Source: Mycolicibacterium hodleri
Lineage (GTDB): Bacteria; Actinomycetota; Actinomycetes; Mycobacteriales; Mycobacteriaceae
Direction: 5' to 3'
DNA length: 64,000 bases
NCBI RefSeq assembly: GCF_006439015.1
Contig: NZ_RCZG01000002.1
Location: 310,001-374,000, forward strand
Below are positions 1 to 8,368 of this stretch, piece by piece. Position numbers and translations under genes: made by a program. The first letter of the stretch is position 1. Each line of letters begins with the position of its first letter. A model generated the notes under the pieces. The model saw nothing but the letters and a program-made list of their open reading frames with translations, searched no databases and had not been told where the DNA came from.

Positions 1-195
1 ACGATTCGCGGCCTGCTCGGATTGGTTATTTCGTCGCTGCAGCGGCGGTCGTAAGTCACGCGGCACAAGCCCTGGCCCCCAGGAGAACTCGCTGCCGCCG
101 TTCGGTTGCCCGTACCAATCATGGTTGGGCCAGTCCTTGCGCTCGGTCGTCTCGCTATCGAGTTGAAGCGAAAAATCTTTTGAAAGCTGGGCCAT
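1..195 (-). CDS. Hypothetical protein, N-terminal part (runs off the window)
   Basis: Reading leftward from an ATG at 193-195, 65 codons stay open to the window edge, so the C-terminus is missing. The peptide begins MAQLSKDFSLQL and continues with a polar, Trp- and Gly-rich stretch (DWPNHDWYG, SWGPG). A purine-rich AAGGGACGGGG lies just upstream and can serve as ribosome binding site. There is no signal peptide or membrane segment in the visible part. I do not recognise the family. It is too short to name, but frame integrity, RBS and composition favour a real gene. Confidence 0.5.
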   Translation of the reverse strand, partial: MAQLSKDFSLQLDSETTERKDWPNHDWYGQPNGGSEFSWGPGLVPRDLRPPLQRRNNQSEQAANR

Positions 196-358
196 GACAC
201 CCCGTCCCTTATGTCTTGATAGTTGGCGACGTGTAGTTGGCGTACGCGGTCACCTACATGACTGCTTCCCCACGATGCCGGACGCCTGTACCGAACGCGC
301 TCGCGGCGCGGCCCTCGGTGTAAGCGGCGTGTACAGGGCCCGTCGCTGACATCGATAG

Positions 359-493
359 GGCTGGGCTGATGAGGTCGCCATCGTCGGTCATTCGATCGCA
401 GGGATCACGACACCCTCCGTGGCGGCGAAACTCTGCGAACCACGAGTTCGTGAACTGGTCCTAGCCGCGGCGGTTGCGCCGGGTGAAGGGTAA
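359..493 (+). pseudogene. Alpha/beta-hydrolase remnant (nucleophile elbow only)
   Basis: The frame from 359 to the TAA at 491-493 reads as a typical hydrolase core: ADEVAIVGHSIAG followed by a helix and ELVLAAAVAPG. GHSIAG is the G-x-S-x-G nucleophile elbow. The frame is closed by an in-frame TAG at 356-358, no start codon or upstream half is visible, and the text after the stop does not resume. One shifted base just upstream would extend the reading by a few hydrolase-like residues (LTSIGL). It looks like the decayed relic of a hydrolase gene, distinct from the intact hydrolase that follows on the other strand. Nothing else is seen between 196 and 597. Confidence 0.5.
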
Positions 494-597
494 ACGTGCA
501 GAGACGTGTATCCCTCGCCGAAGGCAACCAACGCCTGGGGGTCGGCCAGAAACTCAGCGAAGTGTGTCTCCGAGCGAAGGGACTGCCGGTGCTGACA

Positions 598-1464
598 TCA
601 GCTCGTGAGCGTGTCGAGGAGCTCCGCGAAATGCAGGTGCGCCACGAAGTGACCGCCCGTACGACGGCAGTGTGTCGCGTTCGGAATCCGCTGCGCCAGT
701 TCGTCTCCCCAGGCAGAGGGAACGAGTGGGTCTTCGGTTCCAGACCAAACGTCGACCGGTACGTCGATGTCTTCGGGTGCGAATCCCCACGGCAGCAACC
801 ACGTTCGGTAGTCGTCAACGACACCAGAGGGCCGTCGCAGCCCCTCATACGACATCGCCGAGAACGAGTCGAAGCCCTCCGATCGCAGAACACTCGCGTC
901 TGCCCCACCCAGACCCCACGTAGCGAGTCGGCCGTTGAGTGTGGGCGCCGCACGGGCCATCAACGCCATCGTCCGAAAGCATTGTCGCGCTACCCACGGT
1001 GCGCCCTGCGATAGTCGGGTGTACATGCGGTCGAACAGGGGCAACTGGGAGAACACACCCGGTTCGGTCAGGGGTAAGGCTCCGGCGATGATCGCGACGC
1101 GCCGTACTCGCGTTGGCATGGCGTACCCGAGTGTCGCGGCGTACTGGCCACCCATCGACCAGCCCATCGTTGAAAAGCGTTCGATACCAAGCTGGTCCAA
1201 AAGCTCGGAGATATCGTCGGCCCAGTCGAGCAGGGTGCGTCCAGGTAGGCGATCGGACAGCCCGATCCCTGGCCGATCAGGTGAAATCAGTCGAACCCCT
1301 GCCTGCTCGGCGAATGGTCGAGCCGCACTTACGTCGAGTCGGCCGACGAGGCCGCCGTGCGCGTTGACAACCACAACCCCATCGGGGTCCCCATACTGGG
1401 CGAAACCCAGCGATCGCCCATCCCGTAGCCGCACGACATGATCGTCAGCGCCGAGGTGAGCCAT
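598..1464 (-). CDS. Alpha/beta-fold hydrolase
   Basis: A 288-residue cytoplasmic hydrolase of unknown substrate. Visible landmarks in order: HGG oxyanion-hole motif near residue 30, the DRPGIGLSD strand-loop typical of the family, nucleophile elbow GWSMGG (Ser near 95), the acid in the GTEDPLVP loop, and the catalytic His in GGHF close to the C-terminus. I start at MAHLGADDH because the frame upstream (to about 1671) is Arg/Pro-rich and does not look like protein. No operon partner; the next gene to the right on this strand is uncertain. The family includes esterases, epoxide hydrolases and haloperoxidase-like enzymes, and no residue seen here decides between them. Confidence 0.85.
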   Translation of the reverse strand: MAHLGADDHVVRLRDGRSLGFAQYGDPDGVVVVNAHGGLVGRLDVSAARPFAEQAGVRLISPDRPGIGLSDRLPGRTLLDWADDISELLDQLGIERFSTMGWSMGGQYAATLGYAMPTRVRRVAIIAGALPLTEPGVFSQLPLFDRMYTRLSQGAPWVARQCFRTMALMARAAPTLNGRLATWGLGGADASVLRSEGFDSFSAMSYEGLRRPSGVVDDYRTWLLPWGFAPEDIDVPVDVWSGTEDPLVPSAWGDELAQRIPNATHCRRTGGHFVAHLHFAELLDTLTS

Positions 1465-1633
1465 GGGGCCAGCATCGCAGCTTGCGGGCAACGGGAGCGG
1501 CGAACGGGCCGATTGGCCCGGATCGGCCACGACGTGCACTCTCGCCAGTGGACCTGGCGTCGGTCGACAGTGAGGTGGCTCGATGCAGCCGCTTGCGTGC
1601 CATGAGTCGTTATCGCTTCTGGCGCAATGCCGC

Positions 1634-1999
1634 TCAGCTCGCCGCCTCGTGGTGGCTCGCGGACTGACCAACCGGGCGATCGCCGAAGTAATCAGTGGGC
1701 GCGGCGCTCGAACCGGCGGGACGCCGCGACCTCGAGTTGGGAGCGTAGCGACCCGAGGACGGAGCTAAGTCGGGGTGAATAGGCCGCTCGATATCGGTGG
1801 TGATGAGTTCGGTGCCGTAGTTCTCGTTCCACGACAGCAGAAGTCGCGCCAGCCACTCCCGCAGTTCGCCCTCCGGAACGCTGAAGTTCACGCCAATCAG
1901 CGCCAGTCCATTGATAACGCCTGAAACCAGTTGCGGTCTTTGCTGTTCGGGATCAGGGCGAAACGTCTCGTCGTACAGGTCGGCCGCATCTTCGAGCAC
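1634..1999 (-). CDS. Hypothetical protein of uncertain extent (possible gene remnant)
   Basis: The part from about 2060 down to 1634 translates as plausible protein: an acidic helical stretch (VLEDAADLYDETF), a hydrophobic helix (VSGVINGLALIGVNF) and WLARLLLSWNENYGTELITTDIERP, then a polar Pro/Ser tail. A GTG at 1997-1999 is used as the start here, but protein-like sequence (DRNGQPLDVLGNTANPATW) continues upstream in the same frame without a good start. Further upstream the frame collides with the divergent gene at 2243. It may be the surviving C-terminal part of a longer gene. Family not recognised. Confidence 0.35.
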   Translation of the reverse strand: MLEDAADLYDETFRPDPEQQRPQLVSGVINGLALIGVNFSVPEGELREWLARLLLSWNENYGTELITTDIERPIHPDLAPSSGRYAPNSRSRRPAGSSAAPTDYFGDRPVGQSASHHEAAS

Positions 2000-2242
2000 A
2001 TTGGTCCGGTCGATCCAAGTTGCCGGATTGGCGGTATTCCCGAGTACGTCGAGCGGCTGGCCGTTGCGATCGGTTTGGGTACGACCCGGTTGCCGATGTT
2101 TTGCACCAGCCTCGGGAGCATTAGGGCCTGCGGCCGCGATTGTCCGGAATCCGCGCGATCTGGGTCGGTCGTGGCGGCATCGGCAGCGGACCAACGAGCG
2201 GAAGCTTCCGAGGACGACGGCGGAGAGTGCGAAAAACGAGGA

Positions 2243-2662
2243 ATGTCCGACGGAAAACCGAGCAACCGGGGACCGGTTGGTCTGCTCAGGGTGGCGGTCG
2301 CAATGGTCGGGGTCATCTTCGTGGTCGGCGTCTACCCACTCACCAGGGTGTGGCCGTCCGGGTCGCAATGGGGGCACGGGGGCTCGCACTATCTGGCGAT
2401 GATCATCGGTCTCTATGCCACCCGCGGGGTCTTCCTGCTGATGGCCACCCGGGATCCCCTCGCCAGCCGCAGTCCGATCAGGTTCACCGTGGCCTCCAGC
2501 ATCGTCCACGCCGCGATCATGGCGGTCCGGGCGCTATCCGATTCGAACGAACGCGGCCACCTGCTCGGTGATGTGCCCGCGCCGTTGATCATCGCGGCGG
2601 TCCTGGCAGTGCTCCTTCACCGGTCGGAGACACCGCGGACCGTGGGCGCGGGCTCCCCGTGA
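2243..2662 (+). CDS. Small integral membrane protein
   Basis: 139 residues starting MSDGKPSNRG, preceded by a weak GAGG element. At least three hydrophobic segments can be seen: VAMVGVIFVVGVYPL, LAMIIGLYATRGVFLLM, and near the C-terminus LIIAAVLAVLLHR, with a further amphipathic helix IVHAAIMAVRAL. The compact four-helix architecture with a W/G-rich first loop resembles small unannotated mycobacterial membrane proteins. No catalytic motif is seen. It ends 8 bp before the convergent gene at 2671. The longer frame upstream to 1931 is not protein-like, so the start at 2243 is preferred. Confidence 0.6.
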   Translation: MSDGKPSNRGPVGLLRVAVAMVGVIFVVGVYPLTRVWPSGSQWGHGGSHYLAMIIGLYATRGVFLLMATRDPLASRSPIRFTVASSIVHAAIMAVRALSDSNERGHLLGDVPAPLIIAAVLAVLLHRSETPRTVGAGSP

Positions 2663-2670
2663 GCTACCAG

Positions 2671-2967
2671 TTAACAATCACGGGGCGTCCGGGTGTGAAC
2701 CCCGCCGGTGATGCGGTCCACGGGCCAGCCGACGCTCTCGCAGGCATGGGTGATGTCATCGGCTGATTCGGCCGCGTACAGACCGTAGAGCACCTGATCG
2801 ATGGGCACGGTGAACACGGTCAACAATCGAACCGGATGACCCTGGTCGTTGAGATGCGCGGCGGAGTCGCCAAGAGTAGTTGTCACGTAATCGATGTCGG
2901 AGTTGACCACTGCGGGTTGGTACCACTCCGCGAGGAAGCATCGCTGCGGGGGTTCCGGACTAGCCAT
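2671..2967 (-). CDS. DUF4242-like small protein
   Basis: 98 residues starting MASPEPPQRC. The fold signature is ferredoxin-like: a first strand FLAEWYQPAV, a helix spanning the middle, a VRLLTVFTVPIDQVLYGLYAAES strand-turn-strand, and a final helix ending CESVGWPVDRI. This pattern (enzyme-like start, then VFTVP..VLYGLYAA.S) fits the DUF4242 or nickel-binding SCO4226-like family, small cytoplasmic proteins of unclear role. It begins 10 bp after the stop of the large LAL regulator on the same strand, so it is probably co-transcribed with it. The assignment is by pattern and not certain. Confidence 0.65.
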   Translation of the reverse strand: MASPEPPQRCFLAEWYQPAVVNSDIDYVTTTLGDSAAHLNDQGHPVRLLTVFTVPIDQVLYGLYAAESADDITHACESVGWPVDRITGGVHTRTPRDC

Positions 2968-2977
2968 GTCTGAAACG

Positions 2978-5782
2978 CTACTGAGTTCGGGCCGAGCGCG
3001 AATCAGGGTTTTCCCTGAAATCATCGCCATCCAAGCGGGCGTGCAATTGCGCGCGGGACCGGATGCCAAGCTTGCGGTAGACACTGCTGAGGGTCGTTTC
3101 GACGGTCTTGATCGCCAGGAATTGTTCGGCGGCGATCTCCTTGTTCGACAAGCCGTCGGCCGCCCGCTGGGCGACACGCTGCTCGGCGGGAGACAAGTTC
3201 GATCGTGAGCGCCTCTCCGTCCGGTTTAGTCGGGCAAGGTCGCCACGCGCGCGGTCGGCCCACAGCGGGGCGCCGATGGTCTCGAAGGTCTTCAATGCCG
3301 CCGACAGGGTTGCCGTCGCGTCTTGGCGACGCCGACGTCGTCGCTGCAACTGCCCGAGCAGCAATTGGGTGCGGGCCCGCTCGAACGGCATCGGCAACAG
3401 CGCGTGATGCTCCATCGCGTCGGCGGCAGCCTGCTCGGCTTCGGCCAGGTCGCCGCGGGCAGCCAGACACAGGGCGCGACCGCGGGCGGACGCCGCGAGC
3501 ATCCATCGCCGGTTCATCCGAGTCCCATTGTCGTGGAGCACCTTTACCAATGATTCGGCCTCGTCGATGCGCCCGAGGCCGGCAAGTGCCTCGACGGCAT
3601 CCGGAAGCCAGCCACCGGTGGCGATTTCCATGCCGTGCTGCGGCTCGAAGGACTTCAACAGCGGCTCGAGGACCTCGAGTGCGGCCCCATAATCGCCCAG
3701 GGACACCTCCAGGAGGCCCAGGCTGGTCGTGGGGTAGGCGGCCAGGTAGAGGCCGCCGGTGTCGTGTGCCAGCTGAATGGCGATCGTGGCGGCCGACCGC
3801 GCCTGAGCAATCTGACCGGTGTAGGCGGCCACTGCGGCGCGACACGTCGTCGCAATCAGGCGAGCATGGTGGCCACCGAGTTGATCGGCACGGCGATCCT
3901 GCTCGTCGGCCGTCAGTGCGGCCTGGTCATAGCGGCCCGCCCATAGCTGGATCATCGTCAGGTGGTTGTCCACCCACAAGGCATCGATTTCGCTGCCCCG
4001 CTCGGCGACTTGCTGTTTGACCCTTCGCATCCCCGGTTCGGCGCGGTCCAACTCTCCGACCCAGGCGTCGATCAGGGCAGCGATGGCATCGGCGCGCATG
4101 TTGGAGCTGATCGGATCGGCGTCCCCCTGCCAACTCAACGCTTCTTGAAGCACGGCGCGATCCACGTCCATGCCGAACAGCACACTGATGTTGAGATAGA
4201 CGGCTCGCGCCTGGCTGCGTAGTCCTGGGTCACCGATGTCGTCGGCGGAGCGCATCGCTTGGCGCGCGAGTTCGACCGACTCGCTCATGCGTCCGGTGAT
4301 TCCGACGGCGGGGGCAAGCAACATCAATCCTTGAAGCCGCAGCTTGGGATGGTCACTGACTTGGCCGACACCCTCGGTCAAGGCCTCTACGGCGGCGGTG
4401 AAACTGCCGTCATATCCGTCGACGGCGCCCTGAAGCATGACCGCGACGCCACGCAACACTCCCGGGGGCAGCAGATCGGCCGTACCCTCCAGATGCCGAC
4501 GGGCCGTCGTGATGGAGCCCGCTTCGAAGTGATGCTTGGCTGCCAGGATTCGTCGTACGGGTGTATCTCCACCCAGGCCGATGGCCAACTCGAGCAGCTC
4601 GGCCGCCGCGGCGGGCGCGCCCTTGTCGCGGGTGACCGCCGCAGCTGCATCCAGGGCGTTCAGTGTGGCGTCGTCACCACTGACCGCGGCCGAGGCCAGA
4701 TGGCGTGCTCTCAGTTCCGGGACGTCGACGTACTCGGCCAGTCGGCGATGCATATCCCGCCGTCGCGCAGGGCCGGCGCCGGTATACACACCGGAGGCCA
4801 GCAACGGGTGGGAGAACCGGATCCGGTCGCCGGTGATCGACACGATGCGTGCAGCGTCACCGCTTTCCAGCAGCTCGACAACCCGGGGTATGGAGGTATG
4901 GGTAACTGCGGCAACTGATTCCACTGTCGCCTCGGGTGTACACGCCGCGGCCAGCAAGAGCCCGGCAGTCTCGGCGTCGACGCCCTGCACGCGTGCACGC
5001 ACCAACGCGGCCAACGTATCCGGCAACTGCCGGTCGATGCCGCGGCCGTCGGCTACCGCGCGCGCCAGCTCCAACGCGTACATCGGGTTTCCGCCGGAGA
5101 GTTCGAAGATCCGCATCATCTTGGGCCGAGGCAACACTCGTCCCAATCGATTCGAGACGAGTTGATGCAGACCGCCCACGGACAGCGGAGCCATCCGAAC
5201 CCTTGTCACCGCGTCGGGGTGATGCAGTTGCAACCACGACCCCGAGTCCGTGACGTCCGAATCGCTCGTTCGGACGGTGATGAAGACGCCGACCGGGCCC
5301 GATAGCCGACGGGTGGCGAAGCGCACGACAGCTTTGCTGGCGGTGTCCAGCCATTGCAGGTCGTCGATGGCGATCAGCACGGGTGATTCTGACGAAAGGT
5401 GTTCCGCCACAGACCGAAACGCTACGGCTGCAGCCTGCTCGTCCATTGCAGGTCCGTCGTTGCCGCGCAGCAGCACTCGATTCAGCGCGCCTCTCTGAAC
5501 TGGCGGAAGTTGCTCGATGACGCCCGGCTCGACGTCGTCGAGCAGATCGGCCAAGGCCGCGAACGACAGCCGCACCTCGCTCGGGTCGCCACGTGCGGAC
5601 AGCACCCGAAACCCCAGTGCGCGGGCCTCCTGGTGACCTGAAAGCCACTGCGTCGTCTTCCCGATGCCCGCTTCGCCCGTGATGACCAGCCCGGCGGGCT
5701 CGCTTGCCGCCGCTTTCAGCAACGCCGCCACTGCAGCTGCCTCCGGCTCCCGCGAAACGGGCTCCGCCCTCTGCTCAGTCAC
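2978..5782 (-). CDS. AAA-ATPase LuxR-family transcriptional regulator (LAL type)
   Basis: A 934-residue DNA-binding regulator of the large ATP-binding LuxR (LAL) group. The N-terminus has a Walker A (ITGEAGIGKTT, about residue 35-45) and a Walker B (VLIAIDDLQWLD, about 140-150). The middle 500 residues are Ala/Leu-rich helical repeats typical of the TPR-like sensor part. The last 60 residues carry the LuxR helix-turn-helix (LSPAEQRVAQRAADGLSNKEIA, then KTVETTLSSVYRKLGI). It starts with GTG at 5780-5782. LAL proteins bind inducers through the central part, hydrolyse ATP and activate nearby metabolic genes. The only close co-directional gene is the small DUF4242-like protein, so the target is unclear. 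Confidence 0.92.
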   Translation of the reverse strand: MTEQRAEPVSREPEAAAVAALLKAAASEPAGLVITGEAGIGKTTQWLSGHQEARALGFRVLSARGDPSEVRLSFAALADLLDDVEPGVIEQLPPVQRGALNRVLLRGNDGPAMDEQAAAVAFRSVAEHLSSESPVLIAIDDLQWLDTASKAVVRFATRRLSGPVGVFITVRTSDSDVTDSGSWLQLHHPDAVTRVRMAPLSVGGLHQLVSNRLGRVLPRPKMMRIFELSGGNPMYALELARAVADGRGIDRQLPDTLAALVRARVQGVDAETAGLLLAAACTPEATVESVAAVTHTSIPRVVELLESGDAARIVSITGDRIRFSHPLLASGVYTGAGPARRRDMHRRLAEYVDVPELRARHLASAAVSGDDATLNALDAAAAVTRDKGAPAAAAELLELAIGLGGDTPVRRILAAKHHFEAGSITTARRHLEGTADLLPPGVLRGVAVMLQGAVDGYDGSFTAAVEALTEGVGQVSDHPKLRLQGLMLLAPAVGITGRMSESVELARQAMRSADDIGDPGLRSQARAVYLNISVLFGMDVDRAVLQEALSWQGDADPISSNMRADAIAALIDAWVGELDRAEPGMRRVKQQVAERGSEIDALWVDNHLTMIQLWAGRYDQAALTADEQDRRADQLGGHHARLIATTCRAAVAAYTGQIAQARSAATIAIQLAHDTGGLYLAAYPTTSLGLLEVSLGDYGAALEVLEPLLKSFEPQHGMEIATGGWLPDAVEALAGLGRIDEAESLVKVLHDNGTRMNRRWMLAASARGRALCLAARGDLAEAEQAAADAMEHHALLPMPFERARTQLLLGQLQRRRRRRQDATATLSAALKTFETIGAPLWADRARGDLARLNRTERRSRSNLSPAEQRVAQRAADGLSNKEIAAEQFLAIKTVETTLSSVYRKLGIRSRAQLHARLDGDDFRENPDSRSARTQ

Positions 5783-6691
5783 GCGGCGCTCCGCGCGACA
5801 CCAGCGGACCGAGTGGGGGCACCGCGTCTACAGCGAGCCGGGAGGGCGTGGCAACGCCTTGAACGAGAAGGCTATGCGTACTCAATTGGATTAGCGCGCA
5901 CCACTTCTCGGGGCGAACAGGCATGAGGATTGGTGGACTCGTAATATCTCCAAGCCTCCCTCGGCCAAGAGCGGACCCCCTGAACCGCCAATCAGAGATC
6001 TCCAGCGGATTGCGGTCGAGAGCGTAACACCTGGCCAACGCTCAGTCAGCGCATTCAAAACTGTCGCCGTGCGACGTTTGCAGCTAAATCGCCGGTCATC
6101 CTCCGCAAACTTTGCCGGCGGCTGGCAGCTGCTGTGCGAAGAAGGCCAATGGAATGGCTTGGCCGGTAATCGGCCGACGCTCGGGGGCCATACCCAAGGG
6201 TCAAGGGTCTCTGCTGCCCGCATTTCACCTCCGGAACACCACGAAGACCATCGGAATTGGAAAGGACAGGAGCAAGAAGGTGGCCAGCAAAGATGTGTAT
6301 GCAACGGATTGGTGGGACGGGCACGATAACGAAAATCGTCGCGTCGCAGATAGAAAGAGTGGCAGACGCTGCTTGAAGATCGCGATTCGTGGCGCGCGTG
6401 TCTCCGGCAACCGGAACCCAATCAGAACAATTACCAGCAGCCACCGCTCGCAGAGACTGAAGGAACGGATCCAACAATTGGTCGTGAGCCCGTCGCGGGC
6501 AGAACACTCACCCGACTAGTGTGCAATCCGTCCTGCTGCGACGTTCACTGGAATCCGCCCTGAGTAACTTGGCTCCGCTGAGAACCTGATTTTGTGAAGT
6601 GGTGTGGCTGAACCTCCCCTGCGTAACGGATGTCAGGTGTTTCCACACATACGATGCGAAAGATTGACGAACATCGATCGGGAGTTGCTGC
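5783..6691. other. Gene-poor 0.9-kb interval
   Basis: No convincing gene. Open frames on both strands exist up to about 176 codons but are Arg/Ser/Cys-rich and lack RBS, domain motifs or family resemblance. Base composition is visibly lower in GC than the flanking genes. It contains the promoters of the LAL regulator (right-to-left) and of the GNAT gene at 6692. It may be a decayed or horizontally acquired segment. Confidence 0.5.
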
Positions 6692-7183
6692 GTGATCCGT
6701 CTGATTTCCCCCATGGACGTGCCGGATGTGGTTCGTCTGGCGGTCGACTCCGAACTGTTCTCCGCTGACGATGCGCCGGTCGTGGAGACAATGCTCGCTG
6801 AATACTTCGGCGGCAAGAACGCGACCGGTCACGTCTGCGTTATCGCAACCGAGGAACACCATGGCCCCGTCGCCGTCGCCTACTACGAGCCGGCAACAGC
6901 GACTGACGGAACGTGGTATCTGACCATGATCGCCGTCCGACTTGACCGTCAGCGCCACGGTTGTGGGGGAAAAGTGCTGCAGCATGTCGAGGATGACCTC
7001 CGCTCGAACCAGCAGCGGATCCTATTGGTGGAAACATCAGGACTCCCCGAATTCGCGCGCGCCCGAGGGTTCTACCGCAAGAGCGGCTACGACGAAACCG
7101 CCCGTGTCCGTGACTATTACGCCGCAGGCGATGACATGGTGCTGTTCTACAAGGCGCTTGCTGCTTCCGCCCCTGCCCAGTAG
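6692..7183 (+). CDS. GNAT-family N-acetyltransferase
   Basis: 163 residues; start GTG at 6692 with GGGAG six bases upstream. The GNAT core is clear: an N-terminal region with VVRLAVDSE, central strand TWYLTMIAVRLDRQRHGCGGKVLQHVEDDL containing the acetyl-CoA pyrophosphate loop (R-Q-R-H-G-C-G-G), strand RILLVETS, then the ARARGFYRKSGYDETARVRDYYAAGDDMVLFYK end typical of GCN5 enzymes. It transfers an acetyl group from acetyl-CoA to an amine of unknown identity. It is isolated, with the response regulator gene convergent downstream. Confidence 0.88.
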   Translation: MIRLISPMDVPDVVRLAVDSELFSADDAPVVETMLAEYFGGKNATGHVCVIATEEHHGPVAVAYYEPATATDGTWYLTMIAVRLDRQRHGCGGKVLQHVEDDLRSNQQRILLVETSGLPEFARARGFYRKSGYDETARVRDYYAAGDDMVLFYKALAASAPAQ

Positions 7184-7353
7184 AGTTTGGCGCTTCTCAT
7201 GGTGCAGTATCGGCACGAAGGGGCCGAGTCGGCAGGCCGTTCGTGTACGCGCCCAGACGACGGCGGGCGATCGCTCGCTCACTGCGGAGGCCGCCGTGGC
7301 GCCGACCGGGGCTGGTTGTGCTCCGTTCAGGCCGGGTGGAGGCGATCCGCGAG

Positions 7354-8022
7354 CTATGGTCCGCCCTTCCAATGTTCGATGCGGTGGTGGTCCGGGGTGA
7401 AGCCGTGCGCCACTCCCCATAGGACGGCCTGGGTCCGGCTCCCGACGTCGATCTTGCGGTAGATGGTCCGAATGTAGGACTTCACCGTGTTGGGGCTGAG
7501 GTAGGTCAGCTTCGCAACGTCGGCGTTGCTCTTGCCCTGGGTGATGAGCGCCAAGATCTCCGACTCCCGATCGCTGAGTCCCTCGCCGCGGCCGGGCCAG
7601 TCGAGCCCGACCGCGCTGCGCGCTCGCGCCGGGGCATCGCTGATCACCGTCTCGCCGGCGTGCACGGCCTCAAGCGCTGCGACCAATTCTCGGGCCGGCA
7701 ACGTCTTGGAGAGATAGCCGCGCGCGCCGTGCTGCTTGGCGCTGGCGATGAGGTCGGGATGAAAGTTCCACGTGTACACCACCACTCGGCGCGCCCGCGG
7801 ATTGGCCACTAGCACGCCGATCTCATGGTGATCGGACTCCGGCTGGGCGAACGAATCGTACATCGCGATGTCGACCACGTCCTCGACGGGCATCGTCGCG
7901 TCCAGCTCGGCGACGACGACGCGGTCGCGATAGCGGTCGAACATGTTGGCAACGCCGGCGACCACCACGTCGTAGTCGTCGACCAACGCCACCGTGATCG
8001 GACCGTCTGCGGGGTCGGGCAT
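7354..8022 (-). CDS. NarL/FixJ-type response regulator (orphan)
   Basis: 222 residues from MPDPADG. The receiver domain (about 1-125) has the acidic pair VDDYD, a phospho-acceptor candidate in IAMYDSFA, a Thr in VVYTW and the conserved Lys in YLSKTLPARELVAAL. The C-terminal LuxR HTH (about 155-215) reads LSDRESEILALITQGKSNADVAK then LSPNTVKSYIRTIYRKIDV. A linker of about 30 residues separates them. No sensor kinase is adjacent, so its kinase must be elsewhere or the protein may work unphosphorylated. The receiver has an insertion after the acceptor Asp (FAQPESDHHE), unusual for the family. It is divergent from the small-protein operon at 8154, a likely target. Confidence 0.88.
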   Translation of the reverse strand: MPDPADGPITVALVDDYDVVVAGVANMFDRYRDRVVVAELDATMPVEDVVDIAMYDSFAQPESDHHEIGVLVANPRARRVVVYTWNFHPDLIASAKQHGARGYLSKTLPARELVAALEAVHAGETVISDAPARARSAVGLDWPGRGEGLSDRESEILALITQGKSNADVAKLTYLSPNTVKSYIRTIYRKIDVGSRTQAVLWGVAHGFTPDHHRIEHWKGGP

Positions 8023-8043
8023 GAAGCGAAGATTACCGCCCTT

Positions 8044-8073
8044 GGGGTGTATTGGAACCCTCCCTAGGGGTGT
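8044..8073. promoter_or_regulatory. Direct repeats and palindrome in divergent promoter
   Basis: Between the response regulator (start 8022) and the small-protein operon (start 8154), GGGGTGT occurs at 8044-8050 and again at 8067-8073. The second copy overlaps the perfect palindrome CCCTAGGG at 8062-8069. A 23-bp centre spacing (about two helical turns) fits a dimeric response regulator. It is a candidate operator for the adjacent orphan regulator; this is inference only. Confidence 0.3.
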
Positions 8074-8153
8074 CGACTGGTGAATGCGCCGGGCAACCGC
8101 TCGACCGACCGAACGCATCGCGCCACCGGCGCGACATCACGAAAGGCGTTGCC

Positions 8154-8333
8154 ATGATCGTTCTTGGAGTCATCCTCATCATCCTCGGGTTTTTGCTCCC
8201 CACGTTGGTCCCCACCTTTGCCTTCGCCCACCTCATCCTGGTCGTCGGCGTCATCCTGCTCGTCGTCGGTGTGATCTTGGCGATCCTCGGATCCGCCGGA
8301 CGGGCCGTTGGCGGCCGCAGGCACTACTACTGA
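8154..8333 (+). CDS. DUF6131 family two-helix membrane protein
   Basis: 59 residues, almost entirely two transmembrane helices: MIVLGVILIILGFLL and HLILVVGVILLVVGVILAIL, separated by a short PTLVPTFAFA loop, ending in a basic GRRHYY tail that would face the cytoplasm. GAAAGG lies 6-8 bases upstream of the ATG. This matches DUF6131, tiny membrane proteins common in actinobacteria, of unknown function, often stress-linked. It is first in a tight three-gene operon and divergent from a response regulator. Confidence 0.8.
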   Translation: MIVLGVILIILGFLLPTLVPTFAFAHLILVVGVILLVVGVILAILGSAGRAVGGRRHYY

Positions 8334-8368
8334 CCGCCCGGACACGACCAGTAGAGAGGAGCGATAAA

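Noticed and set aside
405..953. Long minus-strand frame of 182 residues
   Set aside because: Arg/Ser-rich, no motif; it is a shadow of the intact hydrolase at 598-1464 and of the intergenic part.
1931..2242. N-terminal extension of the membrane protein frame
   Set aside because: No RBS, composition unlike protein, and start at 2243 fits the membrane protein.
5891..6507. Several overlapping frames of 130-180 residues
   Set aside because: Rich in Arg, Ser and Cys, no RBS or domain motif on either strand.
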